From Lachnoclostridium sp. Marseille-P6806 (GTDB lineage Bacteria; Bacillota; Clostridia; Lachnospirales; Lachnospiraceae), in contig NZ_LR130584.1 of the NCBI RefSeq assembly GCF_900625025.1, positions 40,123-104,122 on the forward strand: a stretch of 64,000 bases of DNA. Reading direction: 5' to 3'. The notes beneath the pieces are model-generated. The model made no database searches. It was not told the DNA's origin and saw nothing but the letters and a program-made list of their open reading frames with translations. The translations under genes were made by a program, and so were the position numbers. Of the stretch, positions 26,523 through 35,694 are shown piece after piece (within the stretch, counting starts at the first letter, position 1; each line of letters begins with the position of its first letter).

Positions 26523-27452
26523 TTACGATGTCAGCGTAAGAAAAACGTCTTCCAGAGACTGTTCGTCCCTGCTCATTTCCAGAATGCCCATGCCCGCGGT
26601 CACAAGAACACGGGACAGCTGCGCCCGCACATCCTCATCCGCCTCGGACGTCAGGGTAAATCGGACTCCTCTCTCATCCGGAGACGGGATGAACATAAGA
26701 TCACTGATGCCGCTCATACATGCGACGACCTTTTCCACCTGCTCCGGAAAGCCGTCGACCATGCAGGTAATCCGCTGGGCGGTGGTCATGCGCATACGCA
26801 GATTCTTCGTCGTATCGCTGGCGACGAGCCTCCCCTTGTTCAATATCCATATATAGTCACAGATCGCGCTGATGTCGGAAAGAATATGGGAGCTGAGAAT
26901 GACAATGTGCTCCTCCCGGAGAGAGCGGATATAATCAAACATTTCTTTCTGCTGCTCCGGATCGAGCCCGGCGGTGGGCTCATCCAGAATGATAATCTCC
27001 GGATTGCTGACAATCGCCTGCGCAAGGCCGACCCTCTGACGATATCCTTTGGAAAGGTTTCTGATCAGGCGGTTCTGCACCCCGGCGACGCCCGTTTTTT
27101 CCATGCTGTAAGCAACGGCCTCTTTTCTGCCGTCCGCCGGCAGCTTTTTGAGCTCTGCCGCGAAGCGAAGATATTCCAGCACCGTCATCTCCGGGTACAG
27201 CGGCGGAATCTCCGGAAGATAACCGATTTTTGCCTTTGCCTCTTCCGGCTGCGAAAGAATATCGCAGCCGTCGATGACAACCGTGCCGGACGTCGCGGCA
27301 AGATAGCCGGTCATTATATTCATCGTCGTTGATTTTCCCGCGCCGTTCGGACCGAGAAAACCGTATATTTTCCCTTTCTCCGCGGTAAAGGACAGATCAT
27401 CTACCGCGCAGTGAGCGCCGTATTTTTTTGTCAGACCCGTTACTTCGATCAC
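26523..27452 (-). CDS. ABC transporter ATP-binding protein, GldA/CcmA-like
   Basis: About 309 residues from the GTG at 27452, which has GGGAGGG eight bases upstream; longer starts lack a ribosome site. Walker A GPNGAGKST, signature LSKGYRQRVGLAQ, Walker B IIILDEPTAGLDP and switch SSHILSDI are all present, followed by a C-terminal DUF4162-like region. LSKGY rather than LSGGQ is typical of the GldA/Nod-type drug and lantibiotic exporters. Partner of the permease gene 24327-26453. Confidence 0.9.
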   Translation of the reverse strand: MIEVTGLTKKYGAHCAVDDLSFTAEKGKIYGFLGPNGAGKSTTMNIMTGYLAATSGTVVIDGCDILSQPEEAKAKIGYLPEIPPLYPEMTVLEYLRFAAELKKLPADGRKEAVAYSMEKTGVAGVQNRLIRNLSKGYRQRVGLAQAIVSNPEIIILDEPTAGLDPEQQKEMFDYIRSLREEHIVILSSHILSDISAICDYIWILNKGRLVASDTTKNLRMRMTTAQRITCMVDGFPEQVEKVVACMSGISDLMFIPSPDERGVRFTLTSEADEDVRAQLSRVLVTAGMGILEMSRDEQSLEDVFLTLTS

Positions 27453-27617
27453 GTTGCCAGCCCTCCCGGACATAATTTTGATGCGGTGCGCCGTAAACCG
27501 GATTTTGTACACCTCGTACAGCAGGATGATAATTTCACATTATAATATAGCGAAATTTATTGTAAACTATATAAATTGAGAAGCATTGTTTTCTGTTTCA
27601 AAACAAGGGAGATTCAT

Positions 27618-28364
27618 ATGGCCGTAAGAGTTACTGTCTGGAACGAATACCTTCACGAAGTGCGCCTCCCGTCTGTGGCAGCTGTATATCCAAAAGGAAT
27701 CCATGGGTGTATCGCCGACTTCCTCTCTGCCGCCGGTATGGATGTCAGAACCGCTACCCTGCGTGAAGAAGAGCACGGTCTTACGGAGGAGGTTCTCGCC
27801 AATACCGATGTTCTTTTATGGTGGGGGCACATCGCTCATGACGAAGTTGCGGACGGGATCGTAGACAGGGTTTATCAGCGGGTAATCGGGGGAATGGGAC
27901 TGATTGTGCTCCATTCCGGTCACGCTTCCAAAATATTCCAAAAGCTGATGGGTACCGCTTCAGAAAGACTCTCATGGCGGGAAGACGGGGAAAAAGAGAT
28001 CGTCTGGGCGGTAAAGCCAAACCATCCGATATGCAGGGGACTCGGAAAAAAGATCATGATTCCGCATACGGAAATGTACGGAGAGCATTTCAATATTCCG
28101 GATCCCAACGAGCTCGTGTTCATAAGCTGGTATGAGGGCGGCGAAGTATTTCGAAGCGGCTGCTGCTTCCACCGGGGCAACGGAAAAATCTTCTACTTCA
28201 GTCCCGGCCATGAGACATTTCCGATCTATCATCAGAAAGAGATTCAAAGAGTATTAATCAATGCCGTAAACTGGGCGGCCCCGGCAGAGGATATGCCGGA
28301 GATCACATACGGCAATACGCCGCCCGTCATGCCGGTACAGACCGCTTATGAAGCACGGACATAA
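27618..28364 (+). CDS. ThuA-like protein (trehalose utilisation family)
   Basis: 248 residues starting [15 protein letters not shown], with GGGAG six bases before the ATG. The fold is class I glutamine-amidotransferase-like without the catalytic triad; [40 protein letters not shown] and HPICRGLG are ThuA landmarks. In rhizobia ThuA works with the dehydrogenase ThuB in making or using 3-keto-trehalose, and ThuA proteins often stand beside Gfo/Idh/MocA dehydrogenases and sugar epimerases. Here those genes lie 2.6 kb downstream on the same strand. A role in 3-keto-sugar handling is plausible but not shown. Confidence 0.85.
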   Translation: MAVRVTVWNEYLHEVRLPSVAAVYPKGIHGCIADFLSAAGMDVRTATLREEEHGLTEEVLANTDVLLWWGHIAHDEVADGIVDRVYQRVIGGMGLIVLHSGHASKIFQKLMGTASERLSWREDGEKEIVWAVKPNHPICRGLGKKIMIPHTEMYGEHFNIPDPNELVFISWYEGGEVFRSGCCFHRGNGKIFYFSPGHETFPIYHQKEIQRVLINAVNWAAPAEDMPEITYGNTPPVMPVQTAYEART

Positions 28365-29073
28365 TGATGCTATGATTATTGGAAAATCAACAGGGGGATC
28401 ACGGCACCGGCTGCACGCAGAAAGGCGGAATACCGGCTCGCATTTTCTAAAGGGAGACACGCCTCAGAAGAAATGGCAGTATTTTAAGGATTACTATCTT
28501 ACGGGAACCGTGACTGCGGCATTTTTCATTGTGCTCGCCGCCGTTTTTATATATCAGACGGTCATCGGGCAGAAAGAAATCGTGAGCGCCGTCGTCATCG
28601 AGGACAGTGATACGGTCGACACGAAAGCGCTCAGCCGCGACCTTGAAGAACTCCTTGACACCGGAAAAAAGGAGCTGGTGGATGTCACGGCATACCCTGC
28701 CGGAGACGGTTCTGCGCACATGACGCTGCTGGCCCGCTTCACGGCCGGGGATATTGATATTTTTATTGCAGAAAGAGACCATTTTGAAGCGTACGCGCAA
28801 AGCGGCATGCTGGAGGATCTGGACAAAGCGCTTCCCGAGGAGCTCCGCGGGGAGCTGCAGGATCGCATGGAGCGTTTTTCCATCGTCACCCGCGACGAGC
28901 AGGGAAATGTGACCGCGGAAGGCGAAGAGAAAGATTACGGGCTCAGCATCAAGGGCCTGAAAGAATTTGAACAGTACAACGCACAGATGGCGGATCCGAT
29001 TCTGGGCATTGCCGCCTCGCCCGACCCGGTCGATGATGAGCTCCTGATTATCCGTCACCTGACAGGCAGATAA
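28348..29073 (+). CDS. single-pass membrane protein of unknown function
   Basis: Up to 241 residues: a basic cytoplasmic N-terminus of about 50 residues, one membrane helix ([19 protein letters not shown]), and an extracytoplasmic domain whose [28 protein letters not shown] phrase recalls the hinge of solute-binding proteins. The start is uncertain (28348 or 28372; no clear ribosome site), and the first overlaps the end of the ThuA gene. It is followed by a YesL gene, with which such proteins often pair. I do not recognise a named family. Confidence 0.65.
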   Translation: MKHGHNDAMIIGKSTGGSRHRLHAERRNTGSHFLKGDTPQKKWQYFKDYYLTGTVTAAFFIVLAAVFIYQTVIGQKEIVSAVVIEDSDTVDTKALSRDLEELLDTGKKELVDVTAYPAGDGSAHMTLLARFTAGDIDIFIAERDHFEAYAQSGMLEDLDKALPEELRGELQDRMERFSIVTRDEQGNVTAEGEEKDYGLSIKGLKEFEQYNAQMADPILGIAASPDPVDDELLIIRHLTGR

Positions 29074-29104
29074 CGCCGCCATTTCCATATTCGGAGGCAC
29101 AGTA

Positions 29105-29764
29105 ATGCAGCTTTTTCGTTATGACAGCCCAATCAGCCAGCTGCTGGTCAAATTCGTCAATATCATTTTTCTTACGATACTCTGGTATGCTTTCTGCATT
29201 CCGCTCGTGACAATCGGGGCCTCGACCGGCGCCTTTTATCACACCATCGAAAAAAACATCAAGAACGACAGAGGATATGTATTTTCGGATTTCTTTACGT
29301 CGTTCAAAGGAAATCTCCGGCAGTCGATCCCGCTCACCATTCTTTTCATCGCTGCGGAGGCGATGTTTTATTTTGATTTCATCATCATGCGCTATCTGAA
29401 AGACGGCGGAAATCCGGCCGGGAACGCATACGTGCTGTTTCTCGTCCTGATGGTACTGATACTCGTCTACGCGATCTGGGTATTCATCAGCATCTCGGCA
29501 TTTGAAAATACCACCGCCAATATCGCGAAAAACTCACTGTTCCTGATGATCCGGCACTTCGGGACAACGCTCTACATCCTGTTCATGATCGGCTTTTCCG
29601 CTCTCGTGATATATATCGTTCCGGTCACCTTTGCGGTCATGCCCGCCGTAGCCGCGTGGCTGATCAGCTTCCCGGTGCAGAAAGTCTGGGGTAAATATAA
29701 GCAGGCAGAAGCGCCGTCCGGATCGGAAACGGATGAAGAAAACGGCGACGGAACATCGCGCTGA
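29105..29764 (+). CDS. yesL: YesL-family membrane protein (DUF624)
   Basis: 219 residues with about five membrane helices; the opening SPISQLLVKFVNIIFLTILWYAFCIPLVTIG-type pattern and GASTGAFYHTIEK are hallmarks of YesL/DUF624. GGAGG lies seven bases before the ATG. YesL proteins accompany LplABC-type sugar importers and YesM/YesN regulators, with unknown function. It ends the operon ThuA-unknown-YesL, and a terminator follows. Confidence 0.88.
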   Translation: MQLFRYDSPISQLLVKFVNIIFLTILWYAFCIPLVTIGASTGAFYHTIEKNIKNDRGYVFSDFFTSFKGNLRQSIPLTILFIAAEAMFYFDFIIMRYLKDGGNPAGNAYVLFLVLMVLILVYAIWVFISISAFENTTANIAKNSLFLMIRHFGTTLYILFMIGFSALVIYIVPVTFAVMPAVAAWLISFPVQKVWGKYKQAEAPSGSETDEENGDGTSR

Positions 29765-29846
29765 TCCGCCGATTTTCCGTCTGACCCTCCATGCATGAAC
29801 CAAATACCCCCGGCCTGTACCGGGCATAAAATATCACATTTCAGAC

Positions 29847-29896
29847 AGACCTACTCTCTCCCTTACGGGCAGATTTCAGAGCAGGTCTAATTTTTT
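29847..29896 (+). terminator. terminator after yesL
   Basis: AGACCT (29847-29852) pairs with AGGTCT (29883-29888), with further pairing inside, and six T residues follow. It separates the yesL operon from the 30063 operon. The remaining spacer to 30062 is AT-rich and should hold the promoter of the next operon; no box is clear enough to call. Confidence 0.6.
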
Positions 29897-30062
29897 GCAT
29901 GATTTTTGTCTTCCCTGTGCAAATTGGAAAAAAAATGATAATAAAACCCCTCTGTTCCTATAAAAAACGAACGGAAATGCCAAATGCCGTAGGGTATTAT
30001 AACAATATGAGTTTTCATCTGAGGATAATTCTTATACATTTTTTAAGAAAGCGAGGATCGTT

Positions 30063-30905
30063 ATGAGTAATAGTCTTCCGGTTGCGATTCAGGTTTACAG
30101 CCTGAGGGATCTGCTCGAAAACACTCCCGAAAATTTCAAGAGCGTAATGCAGCAGGTCAAGAGTATGAGCTATGACGGCATTGAGCTTGCCGGCCTTTAC
30201 GGGCTTGAACCCGGATACATAAAAGAGGTGCTTGACGAAGTCGGACTGGTTCCGATCAGCGCGCATGTCCCGTTCAATGAAATGATGGACGATCTGGACA
30301 AGGTGATCGCTGACTATTCCATCATCGGCGTCCGGTTTCTTGTCATGCCCTACATGGCCGATCAGTATCGTCCGGGCGTCAGCCCTGAGGGCTTCCAGAG
30401 CTTTCTTCCCCTTTTGAATGAGGTAGGCAAAAAAATTCATGATGCGGGCATGACGTTCCTGTATCACAATCATGATTTTGAATTTGTCAGGCTTCCGGGC
30501 GGTCAGTGGGGATATGATGCGATGTTTGATGCCATTCCTCATGATTACCTGATGTCTGAGCTGGACACCTGCTGGTGTGACGTCGCCACGGGAGAAGCGC
30601 CGGAGTTTATCAGGAAATATACCGGTCGTATCCCGGTCGTGCATCTCAAGGACTATATCAAAAAGGGCGATGTCAAAAATATGTACAAGCTGATCGGCAT
30701 CGATGCCGAGGAGGACGATAAGGAGACCGGCTATTTCGGCTTCCGCCCCGTCGGATTCGGCCAGATGCTCTGGGAGCCTATTCTGGAAACGTCGCTGGCC
30801 GCTGGAACGAAATGGGTTGTCGTGGAGCAGGATGAGCACTACGAGATGGATCCTCTGGAGGCGGCAAGAAGAAGCCGCGAGTATCTGAGAATCCTCGGAT
30901 GGTAA
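30063..30905 (+). CDS. sugar phosphate isomerase/epimerase (AP_endonuc_2 TIM barrel)
   Basis: 280 residues, starting after a GAGGA ribosome site. Metal-site phrases of the xylose-isomerase-like family are present: YHNHDFEF, SELDTCWCDVATG, VHLKDY and VVVEQDEHY. This is the short IolE/3-keto-sugar epimerase branch, distinct from the three longer alpha-type proteins. First gene of a plus-strand operon with the dehydrogenase, the third alpha/beta pair and a sugar-binding lipoprotein. It may rearrange the 3-oxo-sugar released by the lyase; this is inference. Confidence 0.88.
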   Translation: MSNSLPVAIQVYSLRDLLENTPENFKSVMQQVKSMSYDGIELAGLYGLEPGYIKEVLDEVGLVPISAHVPFNEMMDDLDKVIADYSIIGVRFLVMPYMADQYRPGVSPEGFQSFLPLLNEVGKKIHDAGMTFLYHNHDFEFVRLPGGQWGYDAMFDAIPHDYLMSELDTCWCDVATGEAPEFIRKYTGRIPVVHLKDYIKKGDVKNMYKLIGIDAEEDDKETGYFGFRPVGFGQMLWEPILETSLAAGTKWVVVEQDEHYEMDPLEAARRSREYLRILGW

Positions 30906-31003
30906 TCAGTCAAATACCCCGCAGTAAGCTACGGAGCATGATCTGGTTACATTTATGCAGCTGTTGAAGAATAGCTGCCGGATAAAAAAGGAGAACATAA
31001 ACA

Positions 31004-32284
31004 ATGAAAGAAATCAGAATTGCTATTATCGGCACCGGGATGATCTCTCACCGGCACATGACGGTCATCCAGAACCTCAAAAAGCGCGGCCAGAACCTGA
31101 CGGTTGTTGCAGCCTGCGACATTGTTCCGGACAGAGTCAAGGCGTTCGGCGCGCGCTACGGGATCGCGGAGGAAAATCTGTACACCGATTTCCGCGAAAT
31201 GCTGAAGAGAGATGATATCGACGAGGTCGAGGTCTGCGTACACAACAACCTCCACACCTCTGTCTCGTGCGCCGTTATGGCGGCCGGCTATCCCTGCTAC
31301 TCCGAGAAGCCGATGTCTGCAAGCTATGCGGATGCCAAGATACTCTATGACGCGCAGAAAGATTACGGGCAGAAGCTTGCCGTTCAGATCAGCTCGATCT
31401 ACAACCCGCAGACACGCATTGCCAAGAGAATGGTCGAAAACGGCGAGCTCGGCGAAGTTTATCATGCAAGAAGCGTAGGCCACAGACTGCAGGGCCGTCC
31501 CGGCTATGATATGCCTTTCTTCAGCCGTGATTTCATTGATCCCAATATCGGCGTACACGGACCGTTATTCGATCTCGGCATCTATCATCTGGCGCAGATG
31601 CTCTATGTTCTCGGCATGCCCGAGCTTGAAAGCGTTTACGGCACACAGAGCTCCAAATATTGGACGCACGAGACGATTGATAAGGAAGTCAGCCGCACGG
31701 CGCCCATTGAAGATCTCGGCGTCGGTCTTGCCCGCTTTAAGGGCGGTCTTTCCATGGATATCTATGAAGACTGGGCGATGCACATGGATGAAATCGGAAC
31801 CAGCTTTATTGCCGGCTCCAACGGCGGCCTGAAGCTGATCGACGTCGATTCGACCGGCGGACCGATGGCGGTTCCGGAGGGAGGACAGATCATCGGCGGC
31901 GGCAGTGTACAGGTTCCGCGCCTCGAATGGTTTGGAACCAACGAGCACGGCGAGATGTTTGTCACCAAGATCGACTGCGGCATCAACGATCTGACCGGCC
32001 AGCAGGAGCTCAGACTTCATCCCGAAATGGCCATGTACAATGACAATCAGCTCCAGTGGTACTCTTATCTGCGCGGCGATCTTACGGATGAGACAAGAAT
32101 CGACTCTCCGTTTATCGCCTGCCAGACAGCTCTTTTGTCCGACGGCGTCGTTCTTTCCGACGAGCTCGGACGCAGCGTGACCGCCGACGAAATCAAGGCT
32201 CTGTCCAAGTCCATTGCGCTGCGCGAGCAGGTGCTCCCGAACGGCGATAAGATTCACTATGACTTCAAGGAGTACAAAGCCTGA
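31004..32284 (+). CDS. Gfo/Idh/MocA family oxidoreductase (DgpA-like)
   Basis: 426 residues. The NAD(P)-binding start IAIIGTGMISHRH, the conserved EKP motif (101-103) and Asp190/His195 in GPLFDLGIYHL place it in the Gfo/Idh/MocA family. In the puerarin-degrading gut bacterium the homologous DgpA oxidises the C3 hydroxyl of the glycoside, which makes the C-C bond cleavable by DgpBC. Its position directly before an alpha/beta pair fits that role. It could equally act on O-glycosides or free sugars; family members are functionally broad. A GGAG ribosome site precedes the ATG by ten bases. Confidence 0.87.
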   Translation: MKEIRIAIIGTGMISHRHMTVIQNLKKRGQNLTVVAACDIVPDRVKAFGARYGIAEENLYTDFREMLKRDDIDEVEVCVHNNLHTSVSCAVMAAGYPCYSEKPMSASYADAKILYDAQKDYGQKLAVQISSIYNPQTRIAKRMVENGELGEVYHARSVGHRLQGRPGYDMPFFSRDFIDPNIGVHGPLFDLGIYHLAQMLYVLGMPELESVYGTQSSKYWTHETIDKEVSRTAPIEDLGVGLARFKGGLSMDIYEDWAMHMDEIGTSFIAGSNGGLKLIDVDSTGGPMAVPEGGQIIGGGSVQVPRLEWFGTNEHGEMFVTKIDCGINDLTGQQELRLHPEMAMYNDNQLQWYSYLRGDLTDETRIDSPFIACQTALLSDGVVLSDELGRSVTADEIKALSKSIALREQVLPNGDKIHYDFKEYKA

Positions 32285-32304
32285 TTTCTGATTCCTCAAC
32301 ATCA

Positions 32305-32336
32305 GCCGACACAGCTTGACCGCAGGCTGTGCCGGC
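32305..32336 (+). terminator. intercistronic hairpin
   Basis: GCCGaCACAGC pairs with GCTGTGcCGGC around a ten-base loop, between the dehydrogenase and alpha-like genes. No proper T-run follows, so it more likely tunes mRNA stability than ends transcription. Confidence 0.4.
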
Positions 32337-32370
32337 GTTCCGTTTCATCTTTTCAGGAGGATAAGCATTA

Positions 32371-33471
32371 ATGAAAACAGATCATGATATCAAGCTGGGG
32401 GTATCGCTGTACTCATATCAGGATAATTACTACTTCCACAGATTTGATACAGAGGGCTGTATTGCCGCTGCCGCGGATGCGGGCGCGGAGGGCTTTGAAA
32501 TATTCTCTGATGCCATGATTCCCGAATGGCCTTATGTGACAGACCGCTGGATCGATACCTTTAACGGCTGGAAATACAGATACAATATCGAGTCCGTGTG
32601 CCTTGATCATTTTTCCGACAGAGCCATGTGGCATGACCGGCAGCTCACGGACGACGAGCTCTATGAAAGAGGTGTTCTGTACATAAAAACGGCTGCAAGA
32701 CTTGGCTGCAAGGCGATCCGCGTACTGCATGACAACCATATGGGTGCCCGGGTAAGCAACAAGTTTCCGCCGTATCGGCTCACCGATGCGAAAATGTGCG
32801 GAAGACTGCTCCCCGCCGCCGCCGAGCATAATATTCTTCTGGCCCTTGAGTGTCATGCGCCGGGCTCGGTCGCAGACCCCTGCCAGCAGGAATATCTTGA
32901 GATTGCCGACAAAATGGGGCTCGGTGAATTCATCGGACTGCAGGCTGATTTCTCCAGCTATGAGTACCGGCTGAGCATGGCGGATATTCAGGGACAGGTC
33001 AGAAATGAGGGCTGCACGGAAGAGGTGCTCCTTGCTCTCCGCGAAGCACAGACAAAGGCATATAAGGAAGAGCGTGCGCTTGATCTCGAAGAAGTGATGC
33101 CCGAGCTCGAGAAAATCGGTCTGAGTGAGGCCGACAGAAAATTCCTCAGCTTCCACGGCCGCCGGTCAGGCCCGTACGATGCAAAGGATACGTCTCATTC
33201 CTATGAGACCCTGAAGCAGTTCGCCTCCTCCATCAAGTATGTGCACGGCAAGTTCTATTACATTGATGAAGACGGTGAAGTTGACAACATGGATTATCAC
33301 AAGATCCTCGGCGCTCTGAAAGAGGGAGGATATAAAGGATATATCTGCTCCGAATTTGAGGGAAATCGCCGCATGAATGATGCTGGCTGGTGCAACGAAA
33401 TCGAATATGTAAGAAAACATCATATCCTGATGCGTAAGTGCCTTGGCTATCCGGAACCGGTATTTGACTGA
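32371..33471 (+). CDS. sugar isomerase/epimerase-like TIM barrel, C-deglycosylase alpha-subunit type, divergent paralogue 3
   Basis: 366 residues. Same architecture as the 11527 and 21835 products: it opens LGVSLYSYQ, has Glu160/His162 (LECHAP), Asp193 (LQADF), His292 (YVHGKF) and Glu328/Glu330 (CSEFEGN). Overall similarity to the other two is low, so it is an older branch. Followed 17 bases later by a divergent DUF6379-type gene. AGGAGG precedes the ATG. With the upstream dehydrogenase it forms the most complete DgpA-B-C-like set in the window. Substrate unknown. Confidence 0.8.
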   Translation: MKTDHDIKLGVSLYSYQDNYYFHRFDTEGCIAAAADAGAEGFEIFSDAMIPEWPYVTDRWIDTFNGWKYRYNIESVCLDHFSDRAMWHDRQLTDDELYERGVLYIKTAARLGCKAIRVLHDNHMGARVSNKFPPYRLTDAKMCGRLLPAAAEHNILLALECHAPGSVADPCQQEYLEIADKMGLGEFIGLQADFSSYEYRLSMADIQGQVRNEGCTEEVLLALREAQTKAYKEERALDLEEVMPELEKIGLSEADRKFLSFHGRRSGPYDAKDTSHSYETLKQFASSIKYVHGKFYYIDEDGEVDNMDYHKILGALKEGGYKGYICSEFEGNRRMNDAGWCNEIEYVRKHHILMRKCLGYPEPVFD

Positions 33472-33488
33472 TAAGGAGGGCTGCTGTA

Positions 33489-33941
33489 ATGGGAGAAACA
33501 AAAAAAGTATTCGAAAATTCCACTCATAGAACTTCGACAAACTCTATGTATGAGCCCTATATGCTGACAGAAAGCGGCTGCCGAAGCATTTGGCAGGCGG
33601 GGCACAGAACAGGATACTGCGTGAACCTGACAATAAACTATTACCGCGGTCTTCCTCTTTCATGCGTTGACGAAATTTCTCTGTGGGTTGACGGGGAACC
33701 GGTTGATCCCGAAACCATGTATGTATGGTGCAAAGACAGAGAATACCATTACCCGGATATCCTCAAGGATACCATGGCCACTGACATTTACTGGGGCTTT
33801 GGAGACTATCTGAAAGTTACGATCATGAAAAAGGGCGGTATCGATCAGGGAATACACCATGTAAAGTTAAGACTCTGCACAAGAAGATCCTACACTCCTA
33901 CGATGGTTTCCGAGTGGGAGAAAGATATTATGTTTGCCTGA
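33489..33941 (+). CDS. DUF6379-type protein, probable beta subunit, divergent paralogue 3
   Basis: 150 residues. Although the N-terminus differs (MGETKKVFENSTHRTSTNSM), the middle carries the same plan as the other two small subunits: GYCVNLTINYYRGLPLSCVDEISLWVDG, GIDQGIHHVKLRL and a closing basic/aromatic segment. A strong GGAGGG site precedes the ATG. It overlaps no neighbour; the binding-protein gene starts 31 bases later. Assignment rests mainly on length, pattern and position after an alpha-like gene. Confidence 0.72.
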   Translation: MGETKKVFENSTHRTSTNSMYEPYMLTESGCRSIWQAGHRTGYCVNLTINYYRGLPLSCVDEISLWVDGEPVDPETMYVWCKDREYHYPDILKDTMATDIYWGFGDYLKVTIMKKGGIDQGIHHVKLRLCTRRSYTPTMVSEWEKDIMFA

Positions 33942-33972
33942 ATGCAATACTCAAAATCCAAAGGAGGGGACT

Positions 33973-35568
33973 ATGAAAAAGGGCAAAAAGTTATTGTCAC
34001 TAATACTTTCCGCGACCATGCTTTCCGCACTCGCGGGCTGCGGGAACACCGAGCCCGCGGCGGATGCTTCCGTTGAAACTCCGGAAGCCGCGACCACCGC
34101 CGAAACCGGGGAAGCGGAAACCGAAGCTGAGAGTGAAGGAGCTCCCGCAGAAGCCGCAGAATGGGACGGTGAAATCACAAACATCAAGATCCTGCTTTAC
34201 GACCTCCGCGGCGCGGGCGATAAGTCCGAAGAAGTCGTCAAAAAAATGAATGAAATCACCGAGAAGACGATTGGCGTTCATGCCGATATTACATGGGCGG
34301 CAACGGCCAACTATGCCAACACGGCTAATCTGGCATTGTCCTCCGGAGAACAGCTTGACCTGCTGACCGCCATTCCCATGGATCCGATTTCTTTCAATGC
34401 ATTAATCGCCAATAATCAGTTGATGGACATTTCCGATATCATGGAGGAAGAAGCTCCTGAAACGTTGGCAGAGATGGGCGACTACATCGGCGGCATGTCC
34501 GTAAACGGCAGAATTTACGGGATTCCCTGCTGGAGAAACTACGCATCCGCAATATATCTGATCATGAGAACCGATATTCTTGAGCAGATCGGCATGCTCG
34601 ATAAAGCTCAGAATATGACAAAATGGTCAGAAGCCGAGGAAATCTGGAACGCGGTCAAGGATCAGACGGAGCTTGCTCCTTTCGGGTCGTACAGATGTCA
34701 GGCGGGTATGATGGCCAATAAGGACAGCTTTGCGGATGCAAAGCCCTGGGATACGCTCGGCGATGTCTACTCTCTTGTATTCACCGATGACCAGGGGAAT
34801 GTAGCCCTGACGCTCGATAATCCGGATTATCTCTCGATACTGAAAGAGCAGAGACGGTATTGGGATGAGGGCCTTGTCTACAAGGATGTCCTGACCAATC
34901 TGGATCATGTCGATACTCTGACAAAGGCAGGCGTGGTATTCTCCTCGGTTCAGACCTCGGAGATGGGTGTCGAAACCTCCAAAAAAGAGGCCACCGGCTT
35001 CGATGAAACCTGTATCGAGGTCATGAAGAACATGGTGGGCTCTTCCTACGTCAACAAGTTCGGCGTGGCAGTCCCCGTAACCGCACAGGAACCCGAAGCC
35101 GCCGTTCGCTGGGTTAATGCCGTATGGACAAATCCTGCGCTTGAAAATCTTCTTGTTTGGGGCATTGAAGGCATCGATTATGTCAACAAGAACGGTGTAG
35201 CGGCGTATCCAAGCGCAGAGGCCGAAAACAGCGTATACCATAACTGCGATTTCGTATACGGCAACTACTTCAATGCGCTTCCCTGGGAGGGGAATGATGT
35301 AGATTTCCGTCAGCAGGCCATGAACTATTTAAAGTCAGCTACCATATCTCCTCTTATGGGCTTCACACCGAATGCCTCTGAGCTGACGAACACAATGACG
35401 GCAATCAGTACAGTATACCAGAAATATTACAAACAAGTTCTGTTTGGAACCGCTTCCGACGAAGATCTTGAAAACTATAAGTCCGAACTCAAGACGGCAG
35501 GCGTTGATGAATATATCAGCACACTGCAGCAGCAGTTAACCGAGTGGAAAGAAACTACCGGAAAGTAA
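33973..35568 (+). CDS. extracellular sugar-binding lipoprotein of an ABC importer (LplA/LipO-like)
   Basis: 531 residues from the ATG at 33973, which has AAGGAGGGG just upstream; an earlier frame start inside the preceding gene is rejected. Signal peptide with lipobox LAGC, then a Glu/Ala/Thr-rich linker (about 25-65), then a family-1 binding domain (ITNIKILLYDLRGAG). Length and pattern match the LplA/LipO proteins that serve LplB/LplC permeases. It closes the dehydrogenase-alpha-beta operon, so it probably binds the glycoside that operon degrades. The permeases at 14619-16895 are the likely partners. Confidence 0.9.
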   Translation: MKKGKKLLSLILSATMLSALAGCGNTEPAADASVETPEAATTAETGEAETEAESEGAPAEAAEWDGEITNIKILLYDLRGAGDKSEEVVKKMNEITEKTIGVHADITWAATANYANTANLALSSGEQLDLLTAIPMDPISFNALIANNQLMDISDIMEEEAPETLAEMGDYIGGMSVNGRIYGIPCWRNYASAIYLIMRTDILEQIGMLDKAQNMTKWSEAEEIWNAVKDQTELAPFGSYRCQAGMMANKDSFADAKPWDTLGDVYSLVFTDDQGNVALTLDNPDYLSILKEQRRYWDEGLVYKDVLTNLDHVDTLTKAGVVFSSVQTSEMGVETSKKEATGFDETCIEVMKNMVGSSYVNKFGVAVPVTAQEPEAAVRWVNAVWTNPALENLLVWGIEGIDYVNKNGVAAYPSAEAENSVYHNCDFVYGNYFNALPWEGNDVDFRQQAMNYLKSATISPLMGFTPNASELTNTMTAISTVYQKYYKQVLFGTASDEDLENYKSELKTAGVDEYISTLQQQLTEWKETTGK

Positions 35569-35606
35569 AGCTGTCATAGCTGTCATTAATCTATTTCTTG
35601 TTTTCA

Positions 35607-35662
35607 GCACTGATAAAAAGATCCATGCCGGTTCAAGCCGGTATGGATCTTTTTATCAGTGC
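35607..35662. terminator. strong bidirectional terminator
   Basis: A 25-bp stem with a single G-U-type mismatch and a six-base loop (TTCAAG), containing A5 and T5 tracts on the two sides. It lies between the convergent binding-protein and MATE genes and should stop transcription both ways. Confidence 0.85.
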
Positions 35663-35694
35663 AGTAGAAACCCGGGCTGCACTGCTCTCATGAC

